Shown piece after piece: positions 8,407 through 17,288 of a DNA stretch of 64,000 nucleotides; position 1 is the first letter of the stretch; each line of letters starts with the position of its first letter. The notes under the pieces were generated by a model. That model ran no database searches. It was given only the letters and a program-made list of their open reading frames with translations, and was not told the origin of the DNA. The stretch is from Pseudocolwellia sp049933045. Lineage in GTDB: Bacteria > Pseudomonadota > Gammaproteobacteria > Enterobacterales > Alteromonadaceae. The DNA is taken from NCBI RefSeq assembly GCF_049933045.1, contig NZ_CP187926.1, positions 806,001 through 870,000 on the forward strand. The letters run 5' to 3'. A program made the translations under genes and the position numbers.

Positions 8407-9084
8407 ATGATTACTCTCCACGGTTTTGCCGCTAGCAACTATTACAATCTAGTGAAACATGTACTTCTATATAAAAACCTGCCATTTGATGAACACCTTG
8501 TTTACGGTGGTAGCGAAGAGTTACTTGAAATTAGCCCTGCTGGCAAAGTACCCGTTATCTCAACACCTGAAGGCTTTACTCTTTCAGAATCTAGCGTTAT
8601 TTGTGACTTTATTGAAGAGACTCACCCAGAAACTCCGCTATACCCAGAAAATGCTGAAGAACGCGCTGCTGTGCGTCAAATTATGAAAATTTCCGAGCTT
8701 TATTTTGAATTGCCAAGCAGACGATTTATACCTTATGTACTTTCAGGCGCAGAAGTTCCTGAATCGATTAAAGTTGAAGTACGTCAAGTATTAAGTCGTG
8801 GCGTTACAGCTTTGAGTCGTTTGTGTAAGTTCTCTCCTTGGATTGCGGGCGAACAATTTACCATGGCTGATATCTATGTTTATTACGTAAATACTATTGT
8901 GAGCAATTTCGGCTCTAGCCAACTTGAATGGGATGTTCTAGCCGATATACCAGGAATGAAAGAGTGGAATGATTCAATGAGCCAATCTGACATTGCTAAA
9001 AGTATAGAAGCAGATCGTTTGGCAAATATACCTGAGTTTATCCAAAAGGTGAGAGCTCAGATCAAAGCGGCACATGCTAAATAA
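8407..9084 (+). CDS. Glutathione S-transferase family protein
   Basis: A 225-residue protein with a thioredoxin-fold N-terminal domain (about 1-80) and an all-helical C-terminal domain. The N-terminal half shows SPAGKVPVIS with the cis-proline and SESSVICDFIEE, the conserved glutathione gamma-glutamyl contact. The C-terminal half shows WIAGEQFTMADIYVYY, the usual N-capping box. It is likely a cytosolic glutathione-dependent detoxification or reductase enzyme, substrate unknown. A dehydrogenase follows 94 bases downstream on the same strand and a LysR regulator is divergent, suggesting an inducible two-gene detoxification unit. Confidence 0.88.
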   Translation: MITLHGFAASNYYNLVKHVLLYKNLPFDEHLVYGGSEELLEISPAGKVPVISTPEGFTLSESSVICDFIEETHPETPLYPENAEERAAVRQIMKISELYFELPSRRFIPYVLSGAEVPESIKVEVRQVLSRGVTALSRLCKFSPWIAGEQFTMADIYVYYVNTIVSNFGSSQLEWDVLADIPGMKEWNDSMSQSDIAKSIEADRLANIPEFIQKVRAQIKAAHAK

Positions 9085-9178
9085 TATTTAGTGATAAAGA
9101 TTTAACGACAAACAAAATACAACCAATGACAATCAGCTTATTGGTTAAACAAATTTAATTATTTGCAGGAGAAACCCC

Positions 9179-10306
9179 ATGAAAAATACAAATATTCAGC
9201 TTACTTCAACAATCAATGAAGATAATAAACTAACACTTGCCTTAGAAAATATCGAAATGCCACAACCAGGGGCCGATGAAGTTGTTATCCGTATCGAAGC
9301 TGCTCCGTTAAACCCTTCTGATTTAGGCGTTCTATTTAGTGCTGCTGATATGACAACAGCGACACAATCAGGCACTGAAGAAAGCCCAGTTATTACAGCT
9401 GATGTTCCTGCTCAGTTTATGCCATCTCTTAAAACACGTGTTGGTAAAGCAATTGCTGTGGGAAATGAAGGTGCAGGTACTGTAGTTACCGCAGGATCAT
9501 CGCCTGCAGCACAAGCATTAATGGGTAAAACTGTTGCTGTGATTGGTGGCGGAACATATCGCCAATACCTCTGTGCTAATGTGCAAAGTTGCTTAGAATT
9601 GAAAGAAGGCACAACAGCGAAAGAGGGCGCATCTTCTTTTGTTAACCCACTTACTGCATTAGCTATGGTTGAAACCATGCGTGCTGAAGGTCATAAAGCT
9701 ATTATTCATGCAGCGGCTGCTTCTAACCTTGGTCAAATGTTAAATCGCATTTGTATTGCAGACGGTATCGACTTAATTAATATTGTACGTAAAGAAGAAC
9801 AAGAAACTTTGTTACGTGATATGGGCGCAAAATATATTGTTAACTCAAGTAGCGAGTCTTTCATTGCCGACTTAACGGCGGCTATTATTGAAACAGGCGC
9901 AACCATCGCGTTTGACCCAATTGGTGGCGGCGAATTAACAAGTGATATTCTTAACTGTATGGAAGTTGCAGCAGCTCGCGATATGAAAGAGCACAGCCTT
10001 TATGGTTCAGATACCTTCAAACAAGTATATATTTATGGCGCATTAAACCGTGGTCCTATTACATTAAATCGTAACTTCGGTTTTGCTTGGGCTGTAAATG
10101 GATTCTTATTATTCAATGCACTAGGTAAGTTAGGTACTAAAACGGTAATGACAATGCGTAAACGTGTTGCAGATGAAATAACCACAACATTTGCTAGTAA
10201 ATACACCCATGAAGTGTCTTTAGCTGAGATATTAAAATTAGAATCAATAGCAGGTTATTCTAAACAAGCTACAGGTGAGAAGTACTTAATTAAACCTCAA
10301 GCTTAA
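9179..10306 (+). CDS. Medium-chain dehydrogenase/quinone reductase-like oxidoreductase
   Basis: A 375-residue member of the medium-chain dehydrogenase/reductase superfamily. The N-terminal GroES-like domain is recognisable from EVVIRIEAAPLNPSDLGVL and GNEGAGTVV. The nucleotide-binding domain follows from about residue 170 (AIIHAAAASNLGQM), where the classical GxGxxG is replaced by an alanine/serine-rich turn. The catalytic and structural zinc cysteines of alcohol dehydrogenases are absent, so an NADPH-dependent quinone or enone reductase is more likely. The ribosome site GCAGGAG precedes the ATG. It probably forms a unit with the upstream transferase gene and ends at a strong terminator. Confidence 0.85.
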   Translation: MKNTNIQLTSTINEDNKLTLALENIEMPQPGADEVVIRIEAAPLNPSDLGVLFSAADMTTATQSGTEESPVITADVPAQFMPSLKTRVGKAIAVGNEGAGTVVTAGSSPAAQALMGKTVAVIGGGTYRQYLCANVQSCLELKEGTTAKEGASSFVNPLTALAMVETMRAEGHKAIIHAAAASNLGQMLNRICIADGIDLINIVRKEEQETLLRDMGAKYIVNSSSESFIADLTAAIIETGATIAFDPIGGGELTSDILNCMEVAAARDMKEHSLYGSDTFKQVYIYGALNRGPITLNRNFGFAWAVNGFLLFNALGKLGTKTVMTMRKRVADEITTTFASKYTHEVSLAEILKLESIAGYSKQATGEKYLIKPQA

Positions 10307-10366
10307 TTCTTTTGATGTTTAGATAAGAGATGGGCTCATAATGAAGTGCTTTCTAACAGATGTAGA

Positions 10367-10397
10367 GCAGATACTGATTATAGTATCTGCTTTTTTA
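10367..10397 (+). terminator. Rho-independent terminator after dehydrogenase
   Basis: Perfect 9-bp stem GCAGATACT / AGTATCTGC with a 6-base loop and a T6 tail. From 10398 to the next gene at 10682 the DNA is AT-rich, with nothing recognisable beyond a possible promoter. Confidence 0.88.
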
Positions 10398-10681
10398 TTG
10401 GTTAATTTTTAACTCGAGCAAGGATCTATATTTTTAAACTTAGTATTATGTAAATGATCACAAAATAGAATAGAGGTACTTCAATGCAGAGTAACTTTTA
10501 TTTAACAAGAAGGTAGCTGATGAGTTATTTTTAGTATGTAATAACTTTAAGCGCCCATTAATACTGGTTACGATTAGACTAAATTTATACTTTTTCTATT
10601 ATTAATAATAATTAATGTTTTAGTAATCTAGGCTTTATTATCTTTACGTTAAACTGATTATAATTAAATCAGAGGGTGTAA

Positions 10682-12781
10682 ATGATGAAAGCTTTAAATA
10701 TTATAATGATAAATTATATCATTGCGTTTTCTACTCTGTCGTTTTTCTCCTCTTGTGCGCATGCAGTTGATATTGATGGAAAGCTTGATGACGCCATTTG
10801 GAATGATGTTCTGAGTGAAACCACTAATTATGAAGTATCTCCCCAAACATTAAATAAGATAAACAATAATTTTTCTTACAAAATAGTAACAGCCAAAACA
10901 GGTCTTTATATTGGTTTAACCGCAAATAAATCGAAGCCTCTGAGGCTTAGAACTCAAGAGAATGATGCTGAATTTTCAAATCATGCTGGATATGAATAAT
11001 AACGCTCAAGATGCTTATGTATTTGCAATAAATCACCAAGGTAAATATTTTGACGGCATGCTAAATGTAGATAAGGATCTGGATTTAGATTGGAATGCTT
11101 CGTGGGAATACGCAATTAGCGCTGATAATAAAAGTTGGTCGGCAGAAGTTTTCATTCCATGGAGTGCAATGTCATTTAGCATAAAAGAAAAAAATCGCTT
11201 CGGAATGTATATTAGCCGATTTGATGAAAGCACCAACGCCATTTATGCCTCATCGGCAGCTACCTCTTCCATGAACAGCTTTTATCAACAGTTTACAATG
11301 CACACTGCAAAGATAGACAGCCCAGAAAAGTGGGACATTTTCCCTTATGTTTCGTGGAATAGAGACATAGAAGCGGGTCAAAATAACAGCTCTGTTGGTA
11401 CAGAAACCTTTTGGCAATCTGGTTATGGACAAAAATTAAGTGCGACACTCAATCCTGACTTTGGTCAAATTGAATCAGATGAACTGGTCGTTAACTTTTC
11501 TGCTATTGAGACATTTTCTACTGAAAAGCGTCCATTTTTTAATGACAATCAAAGCATTTTTGATGTAGAAGGTCCTGAAGACTTGAATATAGTGTACACA
11601 CCAAGAATTGGTGGAAAGTCATATTATGATAAGAGTTACAAAAATGAATTAGATTCAGCCGTCAAATATACAATGAATCAACCTGATTTTGATGTTGGTT
11701 TAATATCAGCATTTGAAAGTTCAACAGTACAAAACAAAGGTCGTGACTTCTTTGTACTAAGAGGGCAGTACGCTTTAGGTGTAAATAAAATAGGTGTGTC
11801 GTTAAACCGGGTTGATACACCAAGTATTAACAGAGTAGCAACGGTAGCCTCGTCGGATCTTCATTATGCCGTGTCAGAAGATACGTCATTGAATTTTGGT
11901 GTTATTAGAACCGAGTCAGAAGTTGATGATGTTTTACTTCGAGACAGTGGTTGGTGGGTAACAGGCAGTTCAGATATAAATGAACAGCATTCCCACGAAT
12001 TTAAGTATTTTGTATATGGCGATGATTTAGAACTGAATGACCTTGGTTACGTTAAACGCATCAACCTAAAACAATTTGAATACGGGTATCAATACAAAAT
12101 CCCCAATGTGTCTATCGAGCAAATTCGAGATATAACTTTTTCTTTAGATTCTGAATTTAAAACAAACGTTCAAGGTGAAAAGCTACCAACAGAAATTAAA
12201 GGAAGTGTCGAAGTCGTAACCAATACAGAGTTTGAATATGAAGTTGAACTGAAATATACCTCCTCTGGATTTGATGATTTAACGACACGTGGCAACCATT
12301 CAATATGGTTTCCATCAGCTAATAAAATTACGTTAAACTTATCGTCTCCAGAATACTTTTGGGGAAAATATGAAGCTGAAATAGAAGTAGGTGGTGAAGG
12401 CTGGGGTGGGCAGTTTTATAATTTTGAAGCGAGCATTATTCATCAATTTAGCGAAAACATTAATCTAGGAGTTGCTGTTTCACAATATAATAGTGATAGC
12501 TGGATAGATTGGGATGAAGACAATATTATAAATGAATACAATTTCACCGAACAAGGAATTGAATTTAGCTTAAATTATCAAATTGATGACACACAAGAAT
12601 TACGATTAAAGTTTGAGCCCCTCATTGGTAAAGCAAATGGCATAGGACATTATAGTGTTAAAAGTGATGGCTTAGCAGAATACCAAGATACGATTGATGA
12701 TTTTGCTTTTTCTGAAAGTGCATTTCAGTTGCGTTATAAATATGCCTTATCAAAACTAACTGCGCTTTATTTAAGTTATGC
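10682..12781 (+). pseudogene. DUF5916 / CBM9-like outer-membrane protein gene, frameshifted and 3'-truncated
   Basis: Two overlapping frames together encode one protein of the DUF5916 family (N-terminal CBM9-like beta-sandwich, C-terminal outer-membrane-barrel-like region). Frame 1 (10682-10999) has a signal peptide ending CAHA and VDIDGKLDDAIWNDVL. Frame 2 continues as IMLDMNNNAQDAYVF and holds the diagnostic LNPDFGQIESDELVVNFSA and STEKRPFFNDNQSIFD. The switch lies at 10970-11000. It may be an extra T in TTTT, or a deletion between two GATATGAA-like stretches. The 3' end is also lost: after LYLSY the frame runs antisense into the integrase fragment, adding a foreign tail of about 20 residues. 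The family's function is poorly known. This copy is almost certainly non-functional. Confidence 0.82.
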
Positions 12782-13744
12782 CTTTGCTGTTGATTCATTA
12801 GCGTGTCTTTTAGGATCTCTATCGGCAGGGAAAACATATTCTCTATGACCGCTAATAGGTTGTAGTCTTTGAAGTATTTCTAGTGCTTGCGCTGTTAATG
12901 GTACGGTATGTTCACGCGCCTTTTTCATGCGATCGGCAGGAATAACCCAAAGCCTATTTTCTAAATCTATTTCTGACCACTTAGCGCCAGCCGCTTCACT
13001 TGGTCTAACCATTGTGTGTAATTGCCATTCTATTAAACAGCGAGTGACTAATTTAATGCTGGCGTAACCTAATGTTTTTAAAAATTCGGGTAATTCATCT
13101 GGGGTAAGCGTTGGCATGTTTTGTTTAGTTGGTTTTTTAAATGCCGATCTTATACCTGTTAATGGGTTCGCATGTATTAGCCCTGTATTAACAGAATAAG
13201 TCATAATTTCATTTAAACGCTGTGATAGTCGCTTAACAGTTTCAAGCGTTCCCTTTGCCGCTATGGGTTTGAGTTCTTCAATAACGATAGGAGCGGTAAT
13301 TTTACTTATGGGGTAATTGCTAAGCGCAGGAAGTATATGAAGCTCTAGCGAACGCCAAACATCTTTGGCTGTGTCAGCTTTTATTTCTTTTTTTTTTATT
13401 TCAAACCAATTGGTAGCAACATGAAAAAATGTATTAGCGTGTTGCTCTTGTTGCTGGCGTTTATTTTTATCTTTATGTTCTTTGGGATTTATATCTTTAG
13501 CTATTAGCTCTCTTGCTTTATCTCTAAGCTTTCTAGCATCAGCAAGACTTACTTCAGGATAACCACCTAAACCCATTGAAGAACGTTTATTAGTATGAGG
13601 CTTTATATAATCGAGTAGCCAAGATTTATTACCATTGGGTTTTATTCTTAACTGTAAGCCTTTACCGTCTGAAAGCTTATAAACCTTTTCTTTAGGCTTA
13701 GCTTGCTTAATTTCGGTATTTGTCAGCGGATTAGTCTTTGCCAT
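12776..13744 (-). pseudogene. Tyrosine integrase fragment, C-terminal catalytic part deleted
   Basis: A DUF4102-type phage/island integrase closely related to the intact one at 18516-19754. The arm-binding domain (TNTEIKQAKPKEKVYKL), the core-binding domain and the first catalytic arginine (TMVRPSEAAGAKWSE) are present. The frame ends at HANESTAKA, where the intact copy continues for about 90 residues with the HxxR, second histidine and nucleophilic tyrosine. The catalytic centre is therefore missing and the enzyme must be dead. The break coincides with the broken 3' end of the DUF5916 gene, so one deletion joined the two converging genes. It lies 173 bases from an ssrA-like attachment site, the same layout as the intact integrase. 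Confidence 0.9.
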
Positions 13745-13748
13745 GTCA

Positions 13749-13781
13749 CTAGGTACTACATGAGATTTTTTAGGTACTACA
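13749..13781. repeat. Direct repeat TAGGTACTACAT x2 before integrase fragment
   Basis: TAGGTACTACAT occurs twice (about 13750-13761 and 13770-13781), immediately upstream of the truncated integrase. The position fits arm-type integrase-binding sites of the older element. The sequence differs from the AACCCCTTAAC repeats of the intact element. Confidence 0.45.
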
Positions 13782-13873
13782 TAATGGACTACTTAAATTG
13801 TTGATTGTCACTGGTCGTTAATAATCCTTATTGATAGTGCTATATAGCTACAGGCCAGTGAATATCAAATTTC

Positions 13874-13930
13874 AGGCATAAAAAAAGACGCTAGGACGCG
13901 TCTTAATCTTTGTAATTGGTGGAGCGGGGG
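13874..13930. other. Internal att site: duplicated ssrA 3' end with attached terminator
   Basis: This stretch matches 19886-19943 almost base for base: the GACGC...GCGTC terminator hairpin with its A7 tract, then TTGGTGGAGCGGGGG, the last bases of ssrA on the minus strand. Beyond 13930 the match to ssrA ends. It is thus the far attachment site of the 6-kb island and, at the same time, the integrase-side site of the older element to its left. Confidence 0.85.
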
Positions 13931-13988
13931 TCATCTGAATTGATGTTTTAAGTGGTTGTTATATATGCTTATCCTGTATCTATGCTTG

Positions 13989-14016
13989 TTGTGAACCCCT
14001 AACTAACCCCCTTAAC
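13989..14016. repeat. Left-end candidate integrase arm sites
   Basis: GAACCCCTAAC (about 13993-14003) and ACCCCCTTAAC (about 14006-14016) resemble GAACCCCTTAAC and TACCCCTAAAA at the integrase end (19786-19810). Similar motifs just inside both island ends fit arm-type integrase sites. This is inferred from position and similarity only. Confidence 0.45.
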
Positions 14017-14036
14017 TGTTATTGTCACCCCATATA

Positions 14037-14654
14037 TTAACTACAATCACTCATAAATTGATCACCAAAAGTTGTTTTCATTTGAGCAACTGCCATAGGC
14101 CAATATTGTTTTTCTAACTCGGTTATCTTATTTCGCCTTTGTTCAAATGTTTTCCAGCGCATCCATTTAGGTTTAGGCCAAAAAGTAACTTGCGCAAACA
14201 TGTTATTCACTTCAGGCCAATCATAACCCCATAACTCTTTTCTTAACTTTCTTATTCGCCTCATCAGTCTGTCTTGTGGGCGTTCACTTTGCGTTGCGTA
14301 ATGTAAGCCGATACATTGCCTACAACCATAGGCGTATTTAATCGCATAAAGGCTTTGGCGTTGTTTTTGGCAGTAGGGGCAAGTTATGTATAGTTTATTG
14401 CTGGCGCTATTGTTATCGAGCTTTAAGGCTATTTTATGAGGCTTGTCTTTTATTGTGAATGTTACATAACGAACGCCATTTTTATTTTCTTCTAGCTTTA
14501 ATTTTTGATGTTCATTACTAAGCTGTTCAGCATTGAGTGAATAAAATCCTAATGGCTTAGTAAGTAATGACTTAAACACATTAGCATTTATGCGGTGATA
14601 TTCGCTTGTATAAGCTCTGGTTTGCTTTCTACCGTAATGATGACCTTTAGGCAT
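14037..14654 (-). CDS. Zinc-ribbon-containing protein of unknown function (island)
   Basis: A 205-residue basic protein, last gene of the leftward island module. A treble-clef or ribbon-like motif is visible in the middle: ITCPYCQKQR followed about 20 residues on by YGCRQCIGLHY, giving two CxxC pairs that should bind zinc. The N-terminus (MPKGHHYGRKQTRAY) is very basic and the C-terminal half is rich in Arg, Lys and Trp (FWPKPKWMRWKTFEQRRN). This points to a nucleic-acid-binding role, but I do not recognise the family. It follows the 80-residue gene after about 20 bases, so the two are probably co-transcribed. No recombination or packaging motif is seen. Confidence 0.7.
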   Translation of the reverse strand: MPKGHHYGRKQTRAYTSEYHRINANVFKSLLTKPLGFYSLNAEQLSNEHQKLKLEENKNGVRYVTFTIKDKPHKIALKLDNNSASNKLYITCPYCQKQRQSLYAIKYAYGCRQCIGLHYATQSERPQDRLMRRIRKLRKELWGYDWPEVNNMFAQVTFWPKPKWMRWKTFEQRRNKITELEKQYWPMAVAQMKTTFGDQFMSDCS

Positions 14655-14674
14655 TCTTATTTTACTCTGAAAAA

Positions 14675-14917
14675 CTAACTAGAGAAAATATCATCTTCGC
14701 CAGTTTCCCTACGTGCTGTAATAACGCCAACTTGTTTAATTGGGGCACAAACAAAAGGCATTAGTTTAGTTAAGAAGTTTAACCTTTGAACAGGGTCTTT
14801 AATGTCGGCTAGTGTACTGGGTAAATTGGTTAACTCAGTTTGAATGGCTTGGTTAATTAAGTTTCTAATGTCGCCAGCCATATATTTACTGTTAGGTACT
14901 TTATTCGTGGTTGCCAT
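14675..14917 (-). CDS. Small unknown island protein, 80 residues
   Basis: An acidic-to-neutral helical protein (YMAGDIRNLINQAIQTELTN, then DIKDPVQRLNFLTKLMPFVC). Nothing in it identifies a family with certainty. The helical pattern and its place directly before the zinc-ribbon gene suggest a DNA-associated or scaffold role. It precedes that gene by about 20 bases, and translation of the two is likely coupled. It is divergent from the first lipoprotein gene. Confidence 0.6.
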   Translation of the reverse strand: MATTNKVPNSKYMAGDIRNLINQAIQTELTNLPSTLADIKDPVQRLNFLTKLMPFVCAPIKQVGVITARRETGEDDIFSS

Positions 14918-15102
14918 GTTAAAAGTCTTTTTGTAATGATTTCTTTACAGTGTATCATTTTTTTCTTGTACGAAAAACAGGTTGTAATTTTAAGTTATAT
15001 TACGTTCTTACACTGAATATATGCTTAGTTAATCTGAGCCGTTATTGATATATTAACGACTCGAAGTCTAACAAACCTCTACCTATTTATAAGTTGAATT
15101 TT

Positions 15103-15681
15103 ATGAAGATTTTAATATTAGTAACCGTTTCATTATTTTTGTGTTCCTGTTCAAATACGGGAAACATGGGGTTAGGTTATGACTTTAGTAAAAAAATAAT
15201 TTTTGAGCATAATATTGTACAAAAGAAAAACCCTAAAACATCTGGGCGCGTTAGTATTAAATATGAAGCACCATTTTTATTGTATGATACTGAACTTAAT
15301 AAATTAGCTGATAGTTTAGTAGGACGTACACCTAATCATGCTGAACAAGTCAATGTTGGAAATAGTATAGATAAAGGAGGCTTGTTATCAGTGACTATAG
15401 AGCGTTCTACAATAGGTGCGGCTAACAATAAATATTTTGAATTTGTTGTACTCACTGATGAAGTTGAGGTTTATAGACGTTCTGGCCGCGATGATATTGC
15501 TGAGATACCTCGACATTCTACAGGGAACTGGTGGAACATAAAGTCAATTGGATTGAAAAATCCCTTTCGTTATAATTTGAAAGTTTATGTTATTGACAAG
15601 TTATCAGGCGGTCGAGATGAGTTCATCATAACTCGCCCAAACGATATGCCATATTCAGATGCGGATCCAAGAACTAAGTAA
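15103..15681 (+). CDS. Predicted lipoprotein, island cargo gene 1
   Basis: A roughly 192-residue secreted lipoprotein. The N-terminus MKILILVTVSLF is a signal peptide followed by a lipobox LCSC, the second cysteine being the likely lipidated residue. The mature part is beta-rich (GRVSIKYEAPFLLYD, LLSVTIERST) and matches no family I know. I take the ATG at 15103 rather than an in-frame TTG nine bases upstream; no strong ribosome site is seen for either. It lies on the strand opposite the island core genes and before a second lipoprotein gene, the usual place for cargo. A role at the cell surface, for example receptor masking against other phages, is speculation from context. Confidence 0.65.
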   Translation: MKILILVTVSLFLCSCSNTGNMGLGYDFSKKIIFEHNIVQKKNPKTSGRVSIKYEAPFLLYDTELNKLADSLVGRTPNHAEQVNVGNSIDKGGLLSVTIERSTIGAANNKYFEFVVLTDEVEVYRRSGRDDIAEIPRHSTGNWWNIKSIGLKNPFRYNLKVYVIDKLSGGRDEFIITRPNDMPYSDADPRTK

Positions 15682-15804
15682 ACTTACAACTTTTTGAATT
15701 GATGTTTAATTAATTATATATTCAATATACGTTGTTTAATACGTTCAGATTCAATCTGATTTTTTATTAAAAATAGGTGTTAAAGTTGTTTTAAAGGAGA
15801 GAAC

Positions 15805-16338
15805 ATGCGAATAAATAAATGTTTATTATCTGGAATTATAATTTTTGCTTTAAATGGTTGTGCTCAAATAGCCGCTGATATGGAAGCTTTATCGGGACTC
15901 TCAGCTTTATCAAGTTCACCGTCTGAGGCTGAGGTTGAATCAGCTAAAACGTTAAATTCACCTATTGCTATTTCCGCTATAAATGCTGAACGTAATTTTG
16001 CGAATGGTATTGATGTATCTATTACTTATAAAAACATTGATGAATCACGTATTGTAAAATATGCGACGTTTAAGGTGATATTTAAGAATAGAGTTAACGA
16101 TTTGGTGTTCGGGGAAATTTCAGGGAAAAGTCATACTTATTTACAAGCTACAGGCCCTTTTAAACCCAATGAAGTTATTTGGGGTGGTTATAATGGATGG
16201 AGCAACGTTTTCTATCATACAAATGCTAGCCAGGTTGAGATCGTTTCACTAAGTGTCGAATTTATGAATGGGGATGAATTAAAAGATATAAATATTCGAG
16301 GAATACAAGGTGGGATTGGTATCATTTCTCAAAAATAA
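15805..16338 (+). CDS. Predicted lipoprotein, island cargo gene 2
   Basis: A 177-residue protein with a signal peptide and lipobox ALNGC, preceded by a strong ribosome site (AAAGGAGAG). After a Ser/Ala-rich linker (residues about 25-50) comes a beta-sandwich-like domain of about 120 residues (INAERNFANGIDVSITYKN, ATFKVIFKNRVNDLVFGE, VSLSVEFMNG), similar in shape to domains that describe changes in self-associating extracytoplasmic proteins. The family is not recognised. A 123-base gap separates it from the first lipoprotein gene and probably holds its own promoter. It converges on the Gp2-like gene. Confidence 0.7.
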   Translation: MRINKCLLSGIIIFALNGCAQIAADMEALSGLSALSSSPSEAEVESAKTLNSPIAISAINAERNFANGIDVSITYKNIDESRIVKYATFKVIFKNRVNDLVFGEISGKSHTYLQATGPFKPNEVIWGGYNGWSNVFYHTNASQVEIVSLSVEFMNGDELKDINIRGIQGGIGIISQK

Positions 16339-16385
16339 GCCTGTAACTAAAAAATTAATTTTTCAAACCCATTATATTTTAACGT

Positions 16386-16946
16386 TTATTTAATACGGCT
16401 TGTACCATAGTTTTTGGTTTGTGCTGGTTTATTACCTTTGGTCGCATTTTTAGCGAAATATGATACTCGGTAAATGATATCAGCCAAAGTTTGATAGTCT
16501 CCCCGTCTATAGTTGTAATATGGGTTTACTGGTCGGTGTATGTTGCTACCGCCTACGCTTTTCCATATATCGATCATTGGCTGATAAATATGTTTGATAT
16601 TTTGTATTCTATTGCCGTTGAGTATTAATACTTGGTGGTAGTGCTCAGGTTTATTATCAACTTTTTCTCTTACCCAATGATAAGCCATCTCTTTAGTTTT
16701 TTGATATTTAGCCAAGTGTCTATCTAGCTTAATATTAAAGGCTTTCATAATAGCATTTGTATCATAACTATCTTTTACATCAAGAATAAAAATATAAACG
16801 AATAACTTATTGTGGCGGTTTTCCATTACAGCCAATTGCCCTAAGAAACTGTTTAATATTCGTTCATTAATACCACTATTTTTAGCGTTAACTTCATAAT
16901 AGTTCCCGTTATAAAGTCTATAATCAGTGCCTAATTTAGTGTACAT
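16386..16946 (-). CDS. Inovirus Gp2 / YagK-YfjJ-like replication protein
   Basis: A 186-residue protein with the pattern of the YagK/YfjJ C-terminal domain, also annotated as inovirus-type Gp2, found in filamentous phages, satellites and cryptic prophages. Visible hallmarks are YHWVREKVDNKPEHYHQVLI, where HYH sits on the predicted beta-strand, then LNGNRIQNIKHIYQPMIDIW, and RVSYFAKNATKG near the end, closing with YGTSRIK. The family is related to rolling-circle-type replication initiators, so it probably starts replication of the excised element. Family assignment is by motif recall. The N-terminal domain seems short compared with longer family members. Confidence 0.7.
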   Translation of the reverse strand: MYTKLGTDYRLYNGNYYEVNAKNSGINERILNSFLGQLAVMENRHNKLFVYIFILDVKDSYDTNAIMKAFNIKLDRHLAKYQKTKEMAYHWVREKVDNKPEHYHQVLILNGNRIQNIKHIYQPMIDIWKSVGGSNIHRPVNPYYNYRRGDYQTLADIIYRVSYFAKNATKGNKPAQTKNYGTSRIK

Positions 16947-17205
16947 GTAGGCACACTTTTAATTGATTATGATCTCTAGCCCCTTTAGTTATTCTTTTAA
17001 TAGATAGAATACATAATAACCTAGCTGAAACAGTGCTTTTATTAGTTTGATTACTACCCATTATTAAAGGGATACAGGTTAACTTTGTGTTAGTGAAACC
17101 TTTGTGTAAAACCATCGTTTGAAATTTATAACGATTATTAATGGTTAATAGTTCAATATTTAGATGGTTGTATTTTGCTGGTGAATTATCTTTTATGATG
17201 AACAT
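16936..17205 (-). CDS. Doubtful 89-residue reading frame in island
   Basis: This is the only open frame in the 340-base gap between the Gp2-like and winged-helix-like genes, and it overlaps the former by 11 bases. The predicted protein (MFIIKDNSPAKYNHLNIELL...) has no recognisable motif. The ribosome site (AGAGAT) is weak. It may equally be non-coding DNA carrying the replication origin expected beside a Gp2-type initiator. Confidence 0.28.
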   Translation of the reverse strand: MFIIKDNSPAKYNHLNIELLTINNRYKFQTMVLHKGFTNTKLTCIPLIMGSNQTNKSTVSARLLCILSIKRITKGARDHNQLKVCLHVH

Positions 17206-17288
17206 TTGCTACTATCTCTTGTGTTGTGGCTAGTGCTTTAGCGGTCAAACTTCATCCACTAGCCAGTTCATACGAAAGCCTACTTTAA

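Noticed and set aside
10682..12848. Two separate overlapping protein genes (105 and 628 residues)
   Set aside because: Both match consecutive parts of one DUF5916 protein; the second has no proper start or signal peptide and its last 20 or so residues are antisense to the integrase.
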